Assembly (NCBI GenBank): GCA_944392185.1
Contig: CALXVW010000045.1
Coordinates: 1-7,800 of the forward strand
DNA: 7,800 nucleotides
Origin: an uncultured Alphaproteobacteria bacterium
Lineage (GTDB): Bacteria > Pseudomonadota > Alphaproteobacteria > RF32 > CAG-239
Direction of reading: 5' to 3'
Shown: one piece after another, positions 1 through 6,358 of the stretch
How the letters are laid out: every line of letters starts with the position of its first letter
Position numbering within the stretch: position 1 is the first letter of the stretch
Made by a program: the position numbers and the translations under genes
The notes under the pieces: generated by a model
Database searches by the model: none
What the model saw: only the letters and a program-made list of their open reading frames with translations
What the model was told of the DNA's origin: nothing

Positions 1-681
1 AATTTCTTGGTTTGACCCATTGATTTTTATGAAGTTTAAGAGTTTCTGGTTTTTCTCTTCCGGCAGCCCCATATCGCCAAGCTCACCTAAAAATGCGGCT
101 TCGGGAATTTTTTTGATTTTATCAACCAGGCGCAAAACATCGACCGTTTTGTCGGCAATTTCCAAGCTCTCCAAAAAGCCGGATAAGATTTTGCGGTTGT
201 TGATGTAGATTTTGAAAGCAGGCAGCTCCAGTTTATTGAAAACGGTATAGATTACTGCCAGAACCTCAGCATCATAGACAATGCTCAATTCATCACGGTC
301 AATGATGTCGATATCGCATTGATAAAATTCTCTGAACCGACCTTTTTGCGGGCGCTCACCGCGATAAACCTTGCCGATTTGGTAACGCTTGAATGGAAAA
401 GTGAGGTTGTTGTGATAAAGAGCCACATATTTGGCCAAAGGCACGGTCAAATCAAACCGCATGGCTAAGTGGTTGTCGCCTTTTTGAAATTCATAAATTT
501 GTTTTTCTGTATCGCCGCCTGATTTTGAGAGCAAAACATCAGCCAGTTCCAAAACCGGTGTATCAATCGGGGCAAAGCCAAAAAGCTCATAAGTATGGGC
601 AATGACGGCTTTCATTTTATTCATCACAATCTGCTCTTCGGGCAGAAGTTCCATAAAACCTTGTAAAGTACGCACCGTCAT
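1..681 (-). CDS. hisS: Histidyl-tRNA synthetase, N-terminal 227 residues (cut by window edge)
   Basis: Class II aminoacyl-tRNA synthetase that attaches histidine to tRNA-His in the cytoplasm, using ATP. The minus strand reads open from an ATG at 681 to the window edge, giving 227 residues; family members are usually about 420 or more, so roughly half is missing to the left. The start is supported by AAGGA about 8 nt upstream. Visible core: the N-terminal LQGFMELLPEE segment, a motif 1 region around IDTPVLELADVL (residues 39-50), RFDLTVPLAKYVA (75-87, substrate-binding region) and motif 2 with VYRGERPQKGRFREFYQCD (105-123). The RFDLTVPLA / REFYQCDIDII wording is that of the archaeal/eukaryotic-like HisRS group also found in many bacteria, rather than the E. 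coli wording (RHERPQKGRYRQFHQ). It is transcribed away from the operon on its other side. Confidence 0.95.
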   Translation of the reverse strand, partial: MTVRTLQGFMELLPEEQIVMNKMKAVIAHTYELFGFAPIDTPVLELADVLLSKSGGDTEKQIYEFQKGDNHLAMRFDLTVPLAKYVALYHNNLTFPFKRYQIGKVYRGERPQKGRFREFYQCDIDIIDRDELSIVYDAEVLAVIYTVFNKLELPAFKIYINNRKILSGFLESLEIADKTVDVLRLVDKIKKIPEAAFLGELGDMGLPEEKNQKLLNFIKINGSNQEI

Positions 682-719
682 TTTTTTATTCCTTCATATG
701 TAATTAAAACCAAGCTCTT

Positions 720-748
720 ATTTAGCCTTAAAAAAGGAGCGTTGTCAA
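720..748 (-). promoter_or_regulatory. Probable sigma-70 promoter of hisS
   Basis: On the minus strand there is a perfect -35 box TTGACA (743-748), a 17-bp spacer and a weak -10 box CTAAAT (720-725). Transcription would begin near 713, giving a leader of about 30 nt before the hisS ATG at 681. The -35 box is convincing; the -10 assignment is less certain. Confidence 0.5.
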
Positions 749-801
749 GCACAAGGCAATACAGAACAAAATAAAAGGCTGTTACTTTATTGCTAAAATA
801 G

Positions 802-831
802 TTGTAATTCTTGTTTTTAAAATGCTATTAT
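802..831 (+). promoter_or_regulatory. Probable sigma-70 promoter of the 871-5636 operon
   Basis: TTGTAA (802-807) and TATTAT (826-831) are separated by 18 bp, and the -10 box is preceded by TG at 823-824, the extended -10 motif. Transcription would start near 838, about 33 nt before the ATG at 871. It is back to back with the hisS promoter; their -35 boxes are about 54 bp apart. No clear operator dyad was seen between them. Confidence 0.5.
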
Positions 832-870
832 CAGGGGCAAAGAAAATAATTTTTATTTTAGAGGTAAAAA

Positions 871-1869
871 ATGCAAAAAGTTGCAGTTATTGGTGTAGAG
901 GAAGGCGTTGGCCGTGAGGTCTTAAATTTATTGGCTGAAAATGAAGTAAAAGTCAAAGACGTTGTGGCTTTAGAGGCGCGCTCGGCTTTAGGAAACATGA
1001 TCTCCTATGGCGAAGATGATGAACTAGATGTTTTAAGCTTGGACGGATTTGATTTTTCAAAAGTCAAATTGGCGGTTTTTGCCACATCGGCAGAAGTTGC
1101 AAAGAAATATATTCCTCATGCTCTTAAAGCCGGAGTAAAGGTAGTTGATGCTTCCGGCGCTTCAAGTGAAGGAGGAGCACCGATGATTGTCTGCGGTATC
1201 AATGAAGATAAGCTGCAAAAAGGCCAAAATTTAGTATCCGTGCCATCATCTGAGGTTAGTCAAATGCTGCTGCCTTTGCAGGCTGTTAAAGACTACAAGA
1301 TAAAACGAATTGTTGTTTCTACCTATAGTGCAACTTCCGTTTATGGTCGTCCGGCAATGGATGAGCTCTTTAATCAAACTCGTAAGATTTTTATGAATGA
1401 TACTCTAGCAGATGACCAAAATGTTTTTCACAAGCAAATAGCATTCAACGTTATTCCACATATCGGTGAATTTATTGGCGAGGAAACATCCGGAGAATGG
1501 AGTTTCAACACAGAAACCAAGCAGGTTTTAGGTGGTGATGTAAAAGTTCATGCCAACTGCGCCATAATTCCTGCGTTTATCGGCTCTGCCCAATATGTCA
1601 ATGTTGAGTGTGATGAAGATGTAGACGTTGCAGACGTCAGAGAGAAGATGAAAAAGATTAAAGGCGTGGTTGTTTTTGATAAGCAGGTAGATGGCGGTTA
1701 TGTAACGTTACACGATGTCCAGGGAGAAAATGATATCTATGTCAGCCGCCTGCGCCAAGATGTGAGTGTAGAGAATGGTTTTAGTTTTTGGTGTGTAGCC
1801 GACAGCCAAAGAGCCGCAGGAGCTAAAAACATCATAAATGTCTTGCATTTATTAGCCAAACAGAATTAA
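871..1869 (+). CDS. USG-1-like aspartate-semialdehyde dehydrogenase family pseudoenzyme
   Basis: 332 aa, full length for the Asd fold. The start ATG has GAGG 6 nt upstream. Family features kept: an N-terminal Rossmann strand MQKVAVIG, EARSALG (35-41, compare SARSAGK), QIAFNVIPHI (189-198) and a C-terminal VENGFSFWCVADSQR (300-314). The active site is gone. The NPNCSTxQ motif reads VPSSEVSQ (124-131), so the nucleophilic Cys is Ser127. The catalytic Gln of TYQAVSG is Ser153 in TYSATSVYG. The conserved Arg and His of CVRVPxxxGHS are Ile232 and Ser239. The GATGAVG nucleotide loop is GVEEGVG. True Asd reduces aspartyl phosphate in Lys/Thr/Met/DAP synthesis; this protein is very unlikely to do so. 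From memory, E. coli USG-1 shows the same replacement (VPDSLTSQ), so this is best called a USG-1-like paralogue of unknown role. It is the first gene of an operon, with 13 bp to the next gene. Confidence 0.85.
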   Translation: MQKVAVIGVEEGVGREVLNLLAENEVKVKDVVALEARSALGNMISYGEDDELDVLSLDGFDFSKVKLAVFATSAEVAKKYIPHALKAGVKVVDASGASSEGGAPMIVCGINEDKLQKGQNLVSVPSSEVSQMLLPLQAVKDYKIKRIVVSTYSATSVYGRPAMDELFNQTRKIFMNDTLADDQNVFHKQIAFNVIPHIGEFIGEETSGEWSFNTETKQVLGGDVKVHANCAIIPAFIGSAQYVNVECDEDVDVADVREKMKKIKGVVVFDKQVDGGYVTLHDVQGENDIYVSRLRQDVSVENGFSFWCVADSQRAAGAKNIINVLHLLAKQN

Positions 1870-1882
1870 TCCGGAGCAAAAC

Positions 1883-4333
1883 ATGAAAAAAATTGGACAG
1901 TTGATATTTGCGATAGTTTTATTGACCAGCCTGTTTAGTCAGGATGTATGGGCGCAGGCGGCGGTCAATGAAATAGGAGAGAATCTAAGATACAGCGAGA
2001 TTAGCGCCAAGTTAAATAAAATAGATGCCCAGCTTAAGAAAGAAAATATCACATCTGATGCTCTAAGCGAAGATATTGACTATCTCAGAAAATTACGTAT
2101 GCAGCTTGAAAACAGCAAGAAAGAGATAGAAGGAGATATCAAGTTTGTAGAAAAGAAGGTTGAGGCATTGGGCGAGGCTCCTGCCGATGGAAATGAAGTT
2201 AAGATTATAGCTCAAAAGCGTAAAGAATTTCAGAAAGATTTGGCGGAGGAACGTGCCCGCTTATCTGAGGCAGAGCTCTTGCTGACGAGAATAGACGAGC
2301 TCGACTTGGCTATCTTTAATCTGCGTAACCAAGAGCTTTGGGGAAATTTATTAATATCAAGTGAGCCATTAATTTATCCATCTACATTTATCAGTTCTGG
2401 TAAAATGTTTTTGGGGTTGATAGGAGACATTGTTGAATCTCCTCTACCATGGTATGAGAAGTTGAGTGAGGAGAATAAGGCTAAACTGCAATCTAACTTG
2501 CTCCCCGTTTTATTAGTAGTAATTTTTATCAGTTTCATCGGCTGGTGGTTAAGAAAGCTTATCTTACGCAGTTTTGGCTATCTTCCAGAAGTAGAGCACC
2601 CAAGATTTGGTCGCAAGATTTTTGCAGCCATTATGGTTTGGATAGCTTATGGAGTTATTCCAACTTCAATAATTGGTTTTTTATTGGTTTGGATTATTCA
2701 CGGAAAGATTTTGGCCACAGGTTTCTTAGGTCTGGTTTTGAGTAGTTTTTTGTATTACTCGCTTTATGTTATTATGTGCAATGCCATTTGTCGCGTTATT
2801 TTCACACCATACAACGAGCGCTGGCGCCTGATAAATATTCCGACCGACAGGGCCAAGAGAGTTGTCTCTGCCTTGTATATATCCGTCACCTTGGTTGGAA
2901 CAATGGCTTTCTTGCGCCACATTGTCAGTGTGCACAACTATCCGATAGAGCTATTAACATTTTTGATAGCAGCCTCTGCATCGATAAAAGCATTTTGCAT
3001 GGTGTGGATTTTGCACCGTCTGTTGTGGGAAAATCATCCTATCCCAAACGATGCTGAATTGGCAGAGATGGAGGAAGATGATGAGGCGGAAGATGAAACG
3101 GAAGATGCGGATACATTTGTTGTTAAGCTGACATTATTCTCTATGTTAATAGCACTGGGTATTGTGGGGCTTTCTGCGCTGGGATATCCGTATTTGGCAC
3201 TGTTTATCACCGACAGAATAGTACTATCAATAGTGTTATGTGGCGTTTTTATGGGCTTGCGCAAAGTTATTCACGAGGTTTTGCACCGGATTCTATTTCT
3301 TAAATTTTGGTTCAAAACCTTTAGAATGCGTCGTCGCGTAATTCGTAAACTTGATTTTTGGTCAAGCTTTTTGATTGATCCTGTATTGGCACTGAGTGGT
3401 TTCTTTATTTTTCTTGCTCTATGGGGCGTTCCGTCCGATATTTTAAGAGGAATTATATACAAACTCTTTACCGGATTTACGATAGGAGACATCAGAATAT
3501 CACTCCTTTCCATTATTTTGGGTATAGTAGTTTTTCTTGTGTTAATTGCTATTGTTAAGTCTCTCCGTCAAAAAATAGAGAATGGCCTTCTTGCACGTAT
3601 GGAAATAGAAGAAGGGACCAGGCACTCGCTGGCGGCAGGATTTTCGTCCATTGGTTATGTAGCTTCAGCCTTGCTGGCAATAGTGATTATGGGCGGTAAC
3701 TTGACCAGCTTAGCATTGGTTGCCGGTGCTCTTTCCGTTGGTATTGGTCTTGGCTTGCAAAATGTAGTTAACAACTTTGTGTCAGGCATAATCTTGTTGT
3801 TTGAGCGTCCGATAAAGGTTGGCGATTGGGTTATTGTTAATGGTGAGGAAGGTCGGGTTAAACAGATTAATATTCGCTCGACCGAGATAGAAACATTTCG
3901 CAAATCGAGTCTGATAATACCTAATGCGGATTTACTTTCTAATACGGTGACAAACCTAACCCATGGTAATAATTGGTCTCGACAATCCGTTTGTGTTGGT
4001 GTGGCATATGGAACAGATACGGAAAAGGTCAGAGATATTCTGTTGGAGTGTGCGGCAAACCATAAGAGAGTGCTTCGTAAACCGGAACCTTATGTATTGT
4101 TCAAGGATTTTGGCGCCAGCAGTTTGGATTTTGAGCTAAGGTGCTACACCAGCGATATATGGAGTGGTTGGAGCATACCAAGTGATTTGCGTTATGAGAT
4201 AAATAGGCGTTTTGCAGAAGAAGGAATAGAGATTCCGTTCAATCAATTGGTTGTTCATAGTGGCAATACAGCGCCTGAAGAAGATAAAGCATCTAAGGAT
4301 CTTCCAAAGAAAGGAAAAAAGAATGCTGATTAA
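1883..4333 (+). CDS. Large MscS-family mechanosensitive channel, inner membrane
   Basis: 816 aa; the ATG is preceded by CCGGAGC at suitable distance. A signal peptide occupies residues 1-25 (KK, hydrophobic core, cleavage near VWAQA). A charged, helix-rich periplasmic region likely to be coiled coil follows (about 30-150). About 11 hydrophobic segments follow (near 205-225, 245-273, 276-303, 328-345, 355-380, 413-433, 438-459, 495-516, 538-560, 584-604, 607-640). The last is the Ala/Gly-rich MscS pore helix (ALVAGALSVGIGLGLQNVV), followed by the beta domain ERPIKVGDWVIVNGEEGRVK (641-660), IIPNADLLSN (678-687) and the C-terminal alpha/beta domain. It should open under membrane tension to release solutes during hypo-osmotic shock. 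Odd points are a run of Asp/Glu between two membrane segments (390-410) and a Lys-rich tail. Its end overlaps the next gene by 11 bp, suggesting translational coupling. Confidence 0.92.
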   Translation: MKKIGQLIFAIVLLTSLFSQDVWAQAAVNEIGENLRYSEISAKLNKIDAQLKKENITSDALSEDIDYLRKLRMQLENSKKEIEGDIKFVEKKVEALGEAPADGNEVKIIAQKRKEFQKDLAEERARLSEAELLLTRIDELDLAIFNLRNQELWGNLLISSEPLIYPSTFISSGKMFLGLIGDIVESPLPWYEKLSEENKAKLQSNLLPVLLVVIFISFIGWWLRKLILRSFGYLPEVEHPRFGRKIFAAIMVWIAYGVIPTSIIGFLLVWIIHGKILATGFLGLVLSSFLYYSLYVIMCNAICRVIFTPYNERWRLINIPTDRAKRVVSALYISVTLVGTMAFLRHIVSVHNYPIELLTFLIAASASIKAFCMVWILHRLLWENHPIPNDAELAEMEEDDEAEDETEDADTFVVKLTLFSMLIALGIVGLSALGYPYLALFITDRIVLSIVLCGVFMGLRKVIHEVLHRILFLKFWFKTFRMRRRVIRKLDFWSSFLIDPVLALSGFFIFLALWGVPSDILRGIIYKLFTGFTIGDIRISLLSIILGIVVFLVLIAIVKSLRQKIENGLLARMEIEEGTRHSLAAGFSSIGYVASALLAIVIMGGNLTSLALVAGALSVGIGLGLQNVVNNFVSGIILLFERPIKVGDWVIVNGEEGRVKQINIRSTEIETFRKSSLIIPNADLLSNTVTNLTHGNNWSRQSVCVGVAYGTDTEKVRDILLECAANHKRVLRKPEPYVLFKDFGASSLDFELRCYTSDIWSGWSIPSDLRYEINRRFAEEGIEIPFNQLVVHSGNTAPEEDKASKDLPKKGKKNAD

Positions 4334-5636
4334 GGAATTAGAAAAGCAAAATATCATTATTTGGGGGCTGGGATCAGAAGGGCAAGCAGCCAAAGCTTAT
4401 CTTGAACAGCATAAGATAACCAACAATATAATGATATATAATGACAGTGATGGTTTGGAAAAATTTAACGAGCTGTTGTCCAAGGCAGATGTTATTATCC
4501 GCTCTCCCGGAGTTAGTATCTATAAAGATGAGATTACTAAGGCTAAAGAGATGGGTGTTAAGATTACTTCTTGTTCGGATATATTTTTATCTGAAATGAG
4601 GGCAAATCACCCCAATACCAAGGTGATAGGGATTAGCGGATCTAAAGGTAAAAGCACCAGTGCCAGCATGCTTTTTCACATGCTGAGAAGGCTTGGATAT
4701 AATGCTGCACTGGGTGGCAATATAGGCAAGCCGCTGATAGAGCTTTTGGATAAAGATTATGAGTACGTGGTTTGTGAATTTTCAAGTTACCAGGCGAGTG
4801 ATTTAAGTGTCTCACCAGAGATTGTTATGTTTACGAATCTGTTTTCAGTACACACGGATTGGCATGGCGGGCATGACAACTATTGCCGCGATAAAGTGCA
4901 TTTGGCCGCTCACCAGCAGAAAGGGGATATTTGTGTGGTTAATGCCAACAATGCTCAGCTTGTTGAGTATTGCAAGGATTTGCCAAATGTTGTTTATTAT
5001 GGAGAAAATGCAGGTTTCCATGCCAATGGCAAGGATTTGTACTATAAAGACGAGTTACTGCTAAAGATAGATGATCTGCACATTAGTGGCAATCACAATA
5101 TGGATAATTTAGCGGGTGTAATGACAGTGCTAAAGCTTCTTGGCATTGATTTCAGAAAGGGAGCAGAGACGCTAAAAACGTTTGAACCCCTGCCGCACCG
5201 CTTACAAAAAGTTTGCACGGTGAATGGGGTTTTGTTTATAAATGATAGTATTTCAACCGCACCGGAAGCCGCCATCAGCGCCATGCAAAGTTTTGATGAG
5301 GATATGGCGATAATTTCCGGGGGAATAGAGAATAAGCAAGACTATACGCAATATGCAATGACCATTGAGCATAATCCGAAGGTGAAAATGGCAGTGACAC
5401 TGTTTCAGTGCGGCCCGCAGATAGCGGAGACTTTGCGCCGCATTGTCAAGCGTCCGGGCTTTAAGCTGGTTGAGGCTCAAAATTTGGAAGAGGCTGTCAA
5501 AGCCGCCTATGAAGAGATGCAAAAGGTGGGTGGCAAATTGGTATTGTTTTCACCTACAGCACCAAGTTTTGGCTATTACAAAAACTTCATGGAGCGAGGT
5601 GAAGACTTCATCCGCATTGTAAAAGGGCTGAAGTAG
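4323..5636 (+). CDS. murD: MurD-family UDP-MurNAc-L-alanine--glutamate ligase
   Basis: 437 aa, normal length for MurD. Cytoplasmic ATP-dependent Mur ligase that adds glutamate to UDP-MurNAc-L-Ala in peptidoglycan synthesis. An in-frame ATG exists at 4251, but the start at 4323 has AAAGG upstream and places the Rossmann motif IIIWGLGSEGQAA where MurD has it. Motifs: P-loop GSKGKST (106-112), GNIG (132-135), EFSSYQ (152-157), HTDWHGGHDNYCRDKVHL with the probable carbamylated Lys191, GNHNMDN (256-262), PHRL (291-294), NDSISTAPEAA (307-317), SGGIENKQDY (332-341) and the C-terminal FSPTAPSFGYYKNFMERG (409-426). The usual NDSKATN motif is NDSISTA here, losing its Lys. The gene lies outside a division/cell-wall cluster. 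It may therefore be the ordinary MurD or a MurD2-type ligase using L-Glu; the family call is firm, the stereospecificity is not. Confidence 0.88.
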   Translation: MLIKELEKQNIIIWGLGSEGQAAKAYLEQHKITNNIMIYNDSDGLEKFNELLSKADVIIRSPGVSIYKDEITKAKEMGVKITSCSDIFLSEMRANHPNTKVIGISGSKGKSTSASMLFHMLRRLGYNAALGGNIGKPLIELLDKDYEYVVCEFSSYQASDLSVSPEIVMFTNLFSVHTDWHGGHDNYCRDKVHLAAHQQKGDICVVNANNAQLVEYCKDLPNVVYYGENAGFHANGKDLYYKDELLLKIDDLHISGNHNMDNLAGVMTVLKLLGIDFRKGAETLKTFEPLPHRLQKVCTVNGVLFINDSISTAPEAAISAMQSFDEDMAIISGGIENKQDYTQYAMTIEHNPKVKMAVTLFQCGPQIAETLRRIVKRPGFKLVEAQNLEEAVKAAYEEMQKVGGKLVLFSPTAPSFGYYKNFMERGEDFIRIVKGLK

Positions 5637-5663
5637 AATAATTATCTGTTCAAGAAAAAAGGC

Positions 5664-5692
5664 TTGCTAAATAGGAAACTATGATGTAAATA
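5664..5692 (+). promoter_or_regulatory. Possible tRNA promoter region
   Basis: TATGAT at 5680-5685 is a good -10 candidate (5 of 6) and would give a start about 11 nt before the tRNA. No -35 box lies at the proper distance: TTGCTA at 5664-5669 is only 10 bp upstream of it. TTGCTA instead lies 17 bp from the weaker TAAATA (5687-5692). A direct repeat TAAATAGG occurs at 5668-5675 and 5687-5694. Read-through from the murD operon is the alternative, since no terminator is visible after 5636. Confidence 0.25.
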
Positions 5693-5702
5693 GGTAAGCA
5701 AC

Positions 5703-5778
<76 letters not shown>

Positions 5779-5783
5779 TTTTA

Positions 5784-5814
5784 AAAGCGCCCCTTTTTAA
5801 GAGGGCGTTTTTTT
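5784..5814. terminator. Rho-independent terminator, probably bidirectional
   Basis: The stem CGCCC (5788-5792) / GGGCG (5803-5807) can be extended by a G-U pair. It is followed by seven T on the plus strand and preceded by an A-rich run (TTTTAAAAG), so the minus-strand transcript also ends in GGGCGCTTTT. It would end the tRNA-Thr transcript from the left and the transcript of the 58-aa gene from the right, whose stop codon begins inside it. Confidence 0.75.
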
Positions 5815-5973
5815 ATTTTGAGAGGCGAAGATAGTATCAAAACAAAATTGATAGTATTCCCAAGAGATTTTGTTTTGAGGCTGAGGAGGAGAGGGCATTT
5901 TGAAGGTATCAAAAAGCTTGATTTCGTCTTCTTCAACATCTTGGTAAGTGTAAGAATTTTTTGCCTTGTCCAT
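5797..5973 (-). CDS. Small orphan protein, 58 aa
   Basis: A longer in-frame reading begins at 6042. The ATG at 5973 is chosen because it has a near-perfect ribosome binding site, GGGAGG, 7-8 nt upstream, and because the extension would overlap the upstream gene. The product starts MDKAKNSYTYQDVEEDEIK, is hydrophilic and acidic in its first half, has a Pro/Gln-rich middle (MPSPPQPQ) and ends with an aromatic stretch (SWEYYQFCF) and a Lys-rich tail. No membrane segment or recognised domain is seen. It follows the 89-aa gene by 28 bp on the same strand and runs into the shared terminator, so the two are probably co-transcribed. Function unknown. The strong RBS is the main evidence that it is a real gene. 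Confidence 0.6.
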   Translation of the reverse strand: MDKAKNSYTYQDVEEDEIKLFDTFKMPSPPQPQNKISWEYYQFCFDTIFASQNKKTPS

Positions 5974-6001
5974 AAGAAATCCTCCCAAAAAGAAAATAAT
6001 T

Positions 6002-6271
6002 TTAATAGCATATGGTTTTGATTTGGTCGCCAAGCCACGCATCTGCGCCCTGATTAATAAAATCGCGAAAAGCTTTTATTTCAGGAGCATATTGAGTGTT
6101 GAGCCAGTCAGAAAGTTGCCAGTCGGGCATGTCGTTGATGTAGTCGCAAAAAGCCAAAACCAGATTAATTCTCCGGCCATAAGGAAGAGCATCATCTGAA
6201 AAGTTCACCTCAAAATAGGTAAACATATCAGCGGCAATATTTTTGAATTTTTGAATTTTAATAGACATCAT
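6002..6271 (-). CDS. Small orphan protein, 89 aa
   Basis: Starts at ATG 6271 or the adjacent ATG 6268 (88 aa). An upstream TTG in frame (6289) lies inside a palindrome and is unlikely. The RBS is weak (GGATGG right before the start). The product, starting MMSIKIQKFKNIAADMF, looks soluble and mostly helical, rich in aromatic residues, with several Trp in MPDWQLSDWLN and GADAWLGDQ and a conserved-looking ALPYGRRINLVLAFCDYIND stretch. I recognise no family. It lies downstream of the S24 repressor gene on the same strand, but with its own promoter flanked by two operator-like dyads, so it is probably part of the repressor's regulon. By position it could be a small host-takeover or immunity gene of a mobile element; this is inference only. 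Confidence 0.65.
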   Translation of the reverse strand: MMSIKIQKFKNIAADMFTYFEVNFSDDALPYGRRINLVLAFCDYINDMPDWQLSDWLNTQYAPEIKAFRDFINQGADAWLGDQIKTICY

Positions 6272-6275
6272 GATC

Positions 6276-6300
6276 CATCCGTATAACAACTATACGGATG
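6276..6300. repeat. Perfect palindrome, 10-bp arms, at start of the 89-aa gene
   Basis: CATCCGTATA (6276-6285) and TATACGGATG (6291-6300) are exact reverse complements around the 5-bp centre ACAAC. It lies 4 bp before the ATG at 6271 and at the predicted transcription start of that gene. It carries the CGTAT and ATACG half-sites of the operators nearby but in the opposite order (CGTAT-N7-ATACG), so it is either a second type of operator or an mRNA hairpin that holds the weak GGATGG Shine-Dalgarno sequence. Confidence 0.75.
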
Positions 6301-6330
6301 AATCTACGATAAAAGTATTTTTGAGGTCAA
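6301..6330 (-). promoter_or_regulatory. Probable promoter of the 89-aa / 58-aa genes
   Basis: On the minus strand, -35 box TTGACC (6325-6330), 18-bp spacer and -10 box TAGATT (6301-6306). The start would be near 6294, some 23 nt before the ATG. The boxes lie between and under the two operator-like dyads at 6304-6318 and 6340-6354. Confidence 0.5.
6304..6318. promoter_or_regulatory. Operator-like dyad O5
   Basis: CTACGATAAAAGTAT matches the ATACG-N5-CGTAT pattern at 8 of 10 arm positions. It overlaps the -10 edge and spacer of the 89-aa gene promoter, where a bound protein would block RNA polymerase. Its centre is 36 bp from that of the dyad at 6340-6354. Confidence 0.45.
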
Positions 6331-6339
6331 GATAAAAAT

Positions 6340-6354
6340 ATACGTTGTGCGTAT
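6340..6354. promoter_or_regulatory. Operator dyad O4, perfect arms
   Basis: ATACG-TTGTG-CGTAT, exact arms. Read on the minus strand with one flanking base it is GATACGCACAACGTAT, closely like GATACGCAAATCGTAT in front of the divergent gene at 7270-7285. It lies 9 bp upstream of the -35 box of the 89-aa gene and just past the stop of the repressor gene. Confidence 0.65.
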
Positions 6355-6358
6355 CTTT

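Noticed and set aside
20..208. Open reading frame on the plus strand within hisS
   Set aside because: Antisense to the clearly coding minus-strand hisS sequence; no ribosome binding site or family likeness.
4251..4322. In-frame upstream extension of MurD starting at 4251
   Set aside because: It lies wholly inside the channel gene, is Lys-rich and unlike MurD; the start at 4323 fits family length and has an upstream Shine-Dalgarno-like AAAGG.
5974..6042. N-terminal extension of the 58-aa protein to 6042
   Set aside because: It overlaps the end of the 89-aa gene, and the GGGAGG site at the proper distance points to the ATG at 5973.
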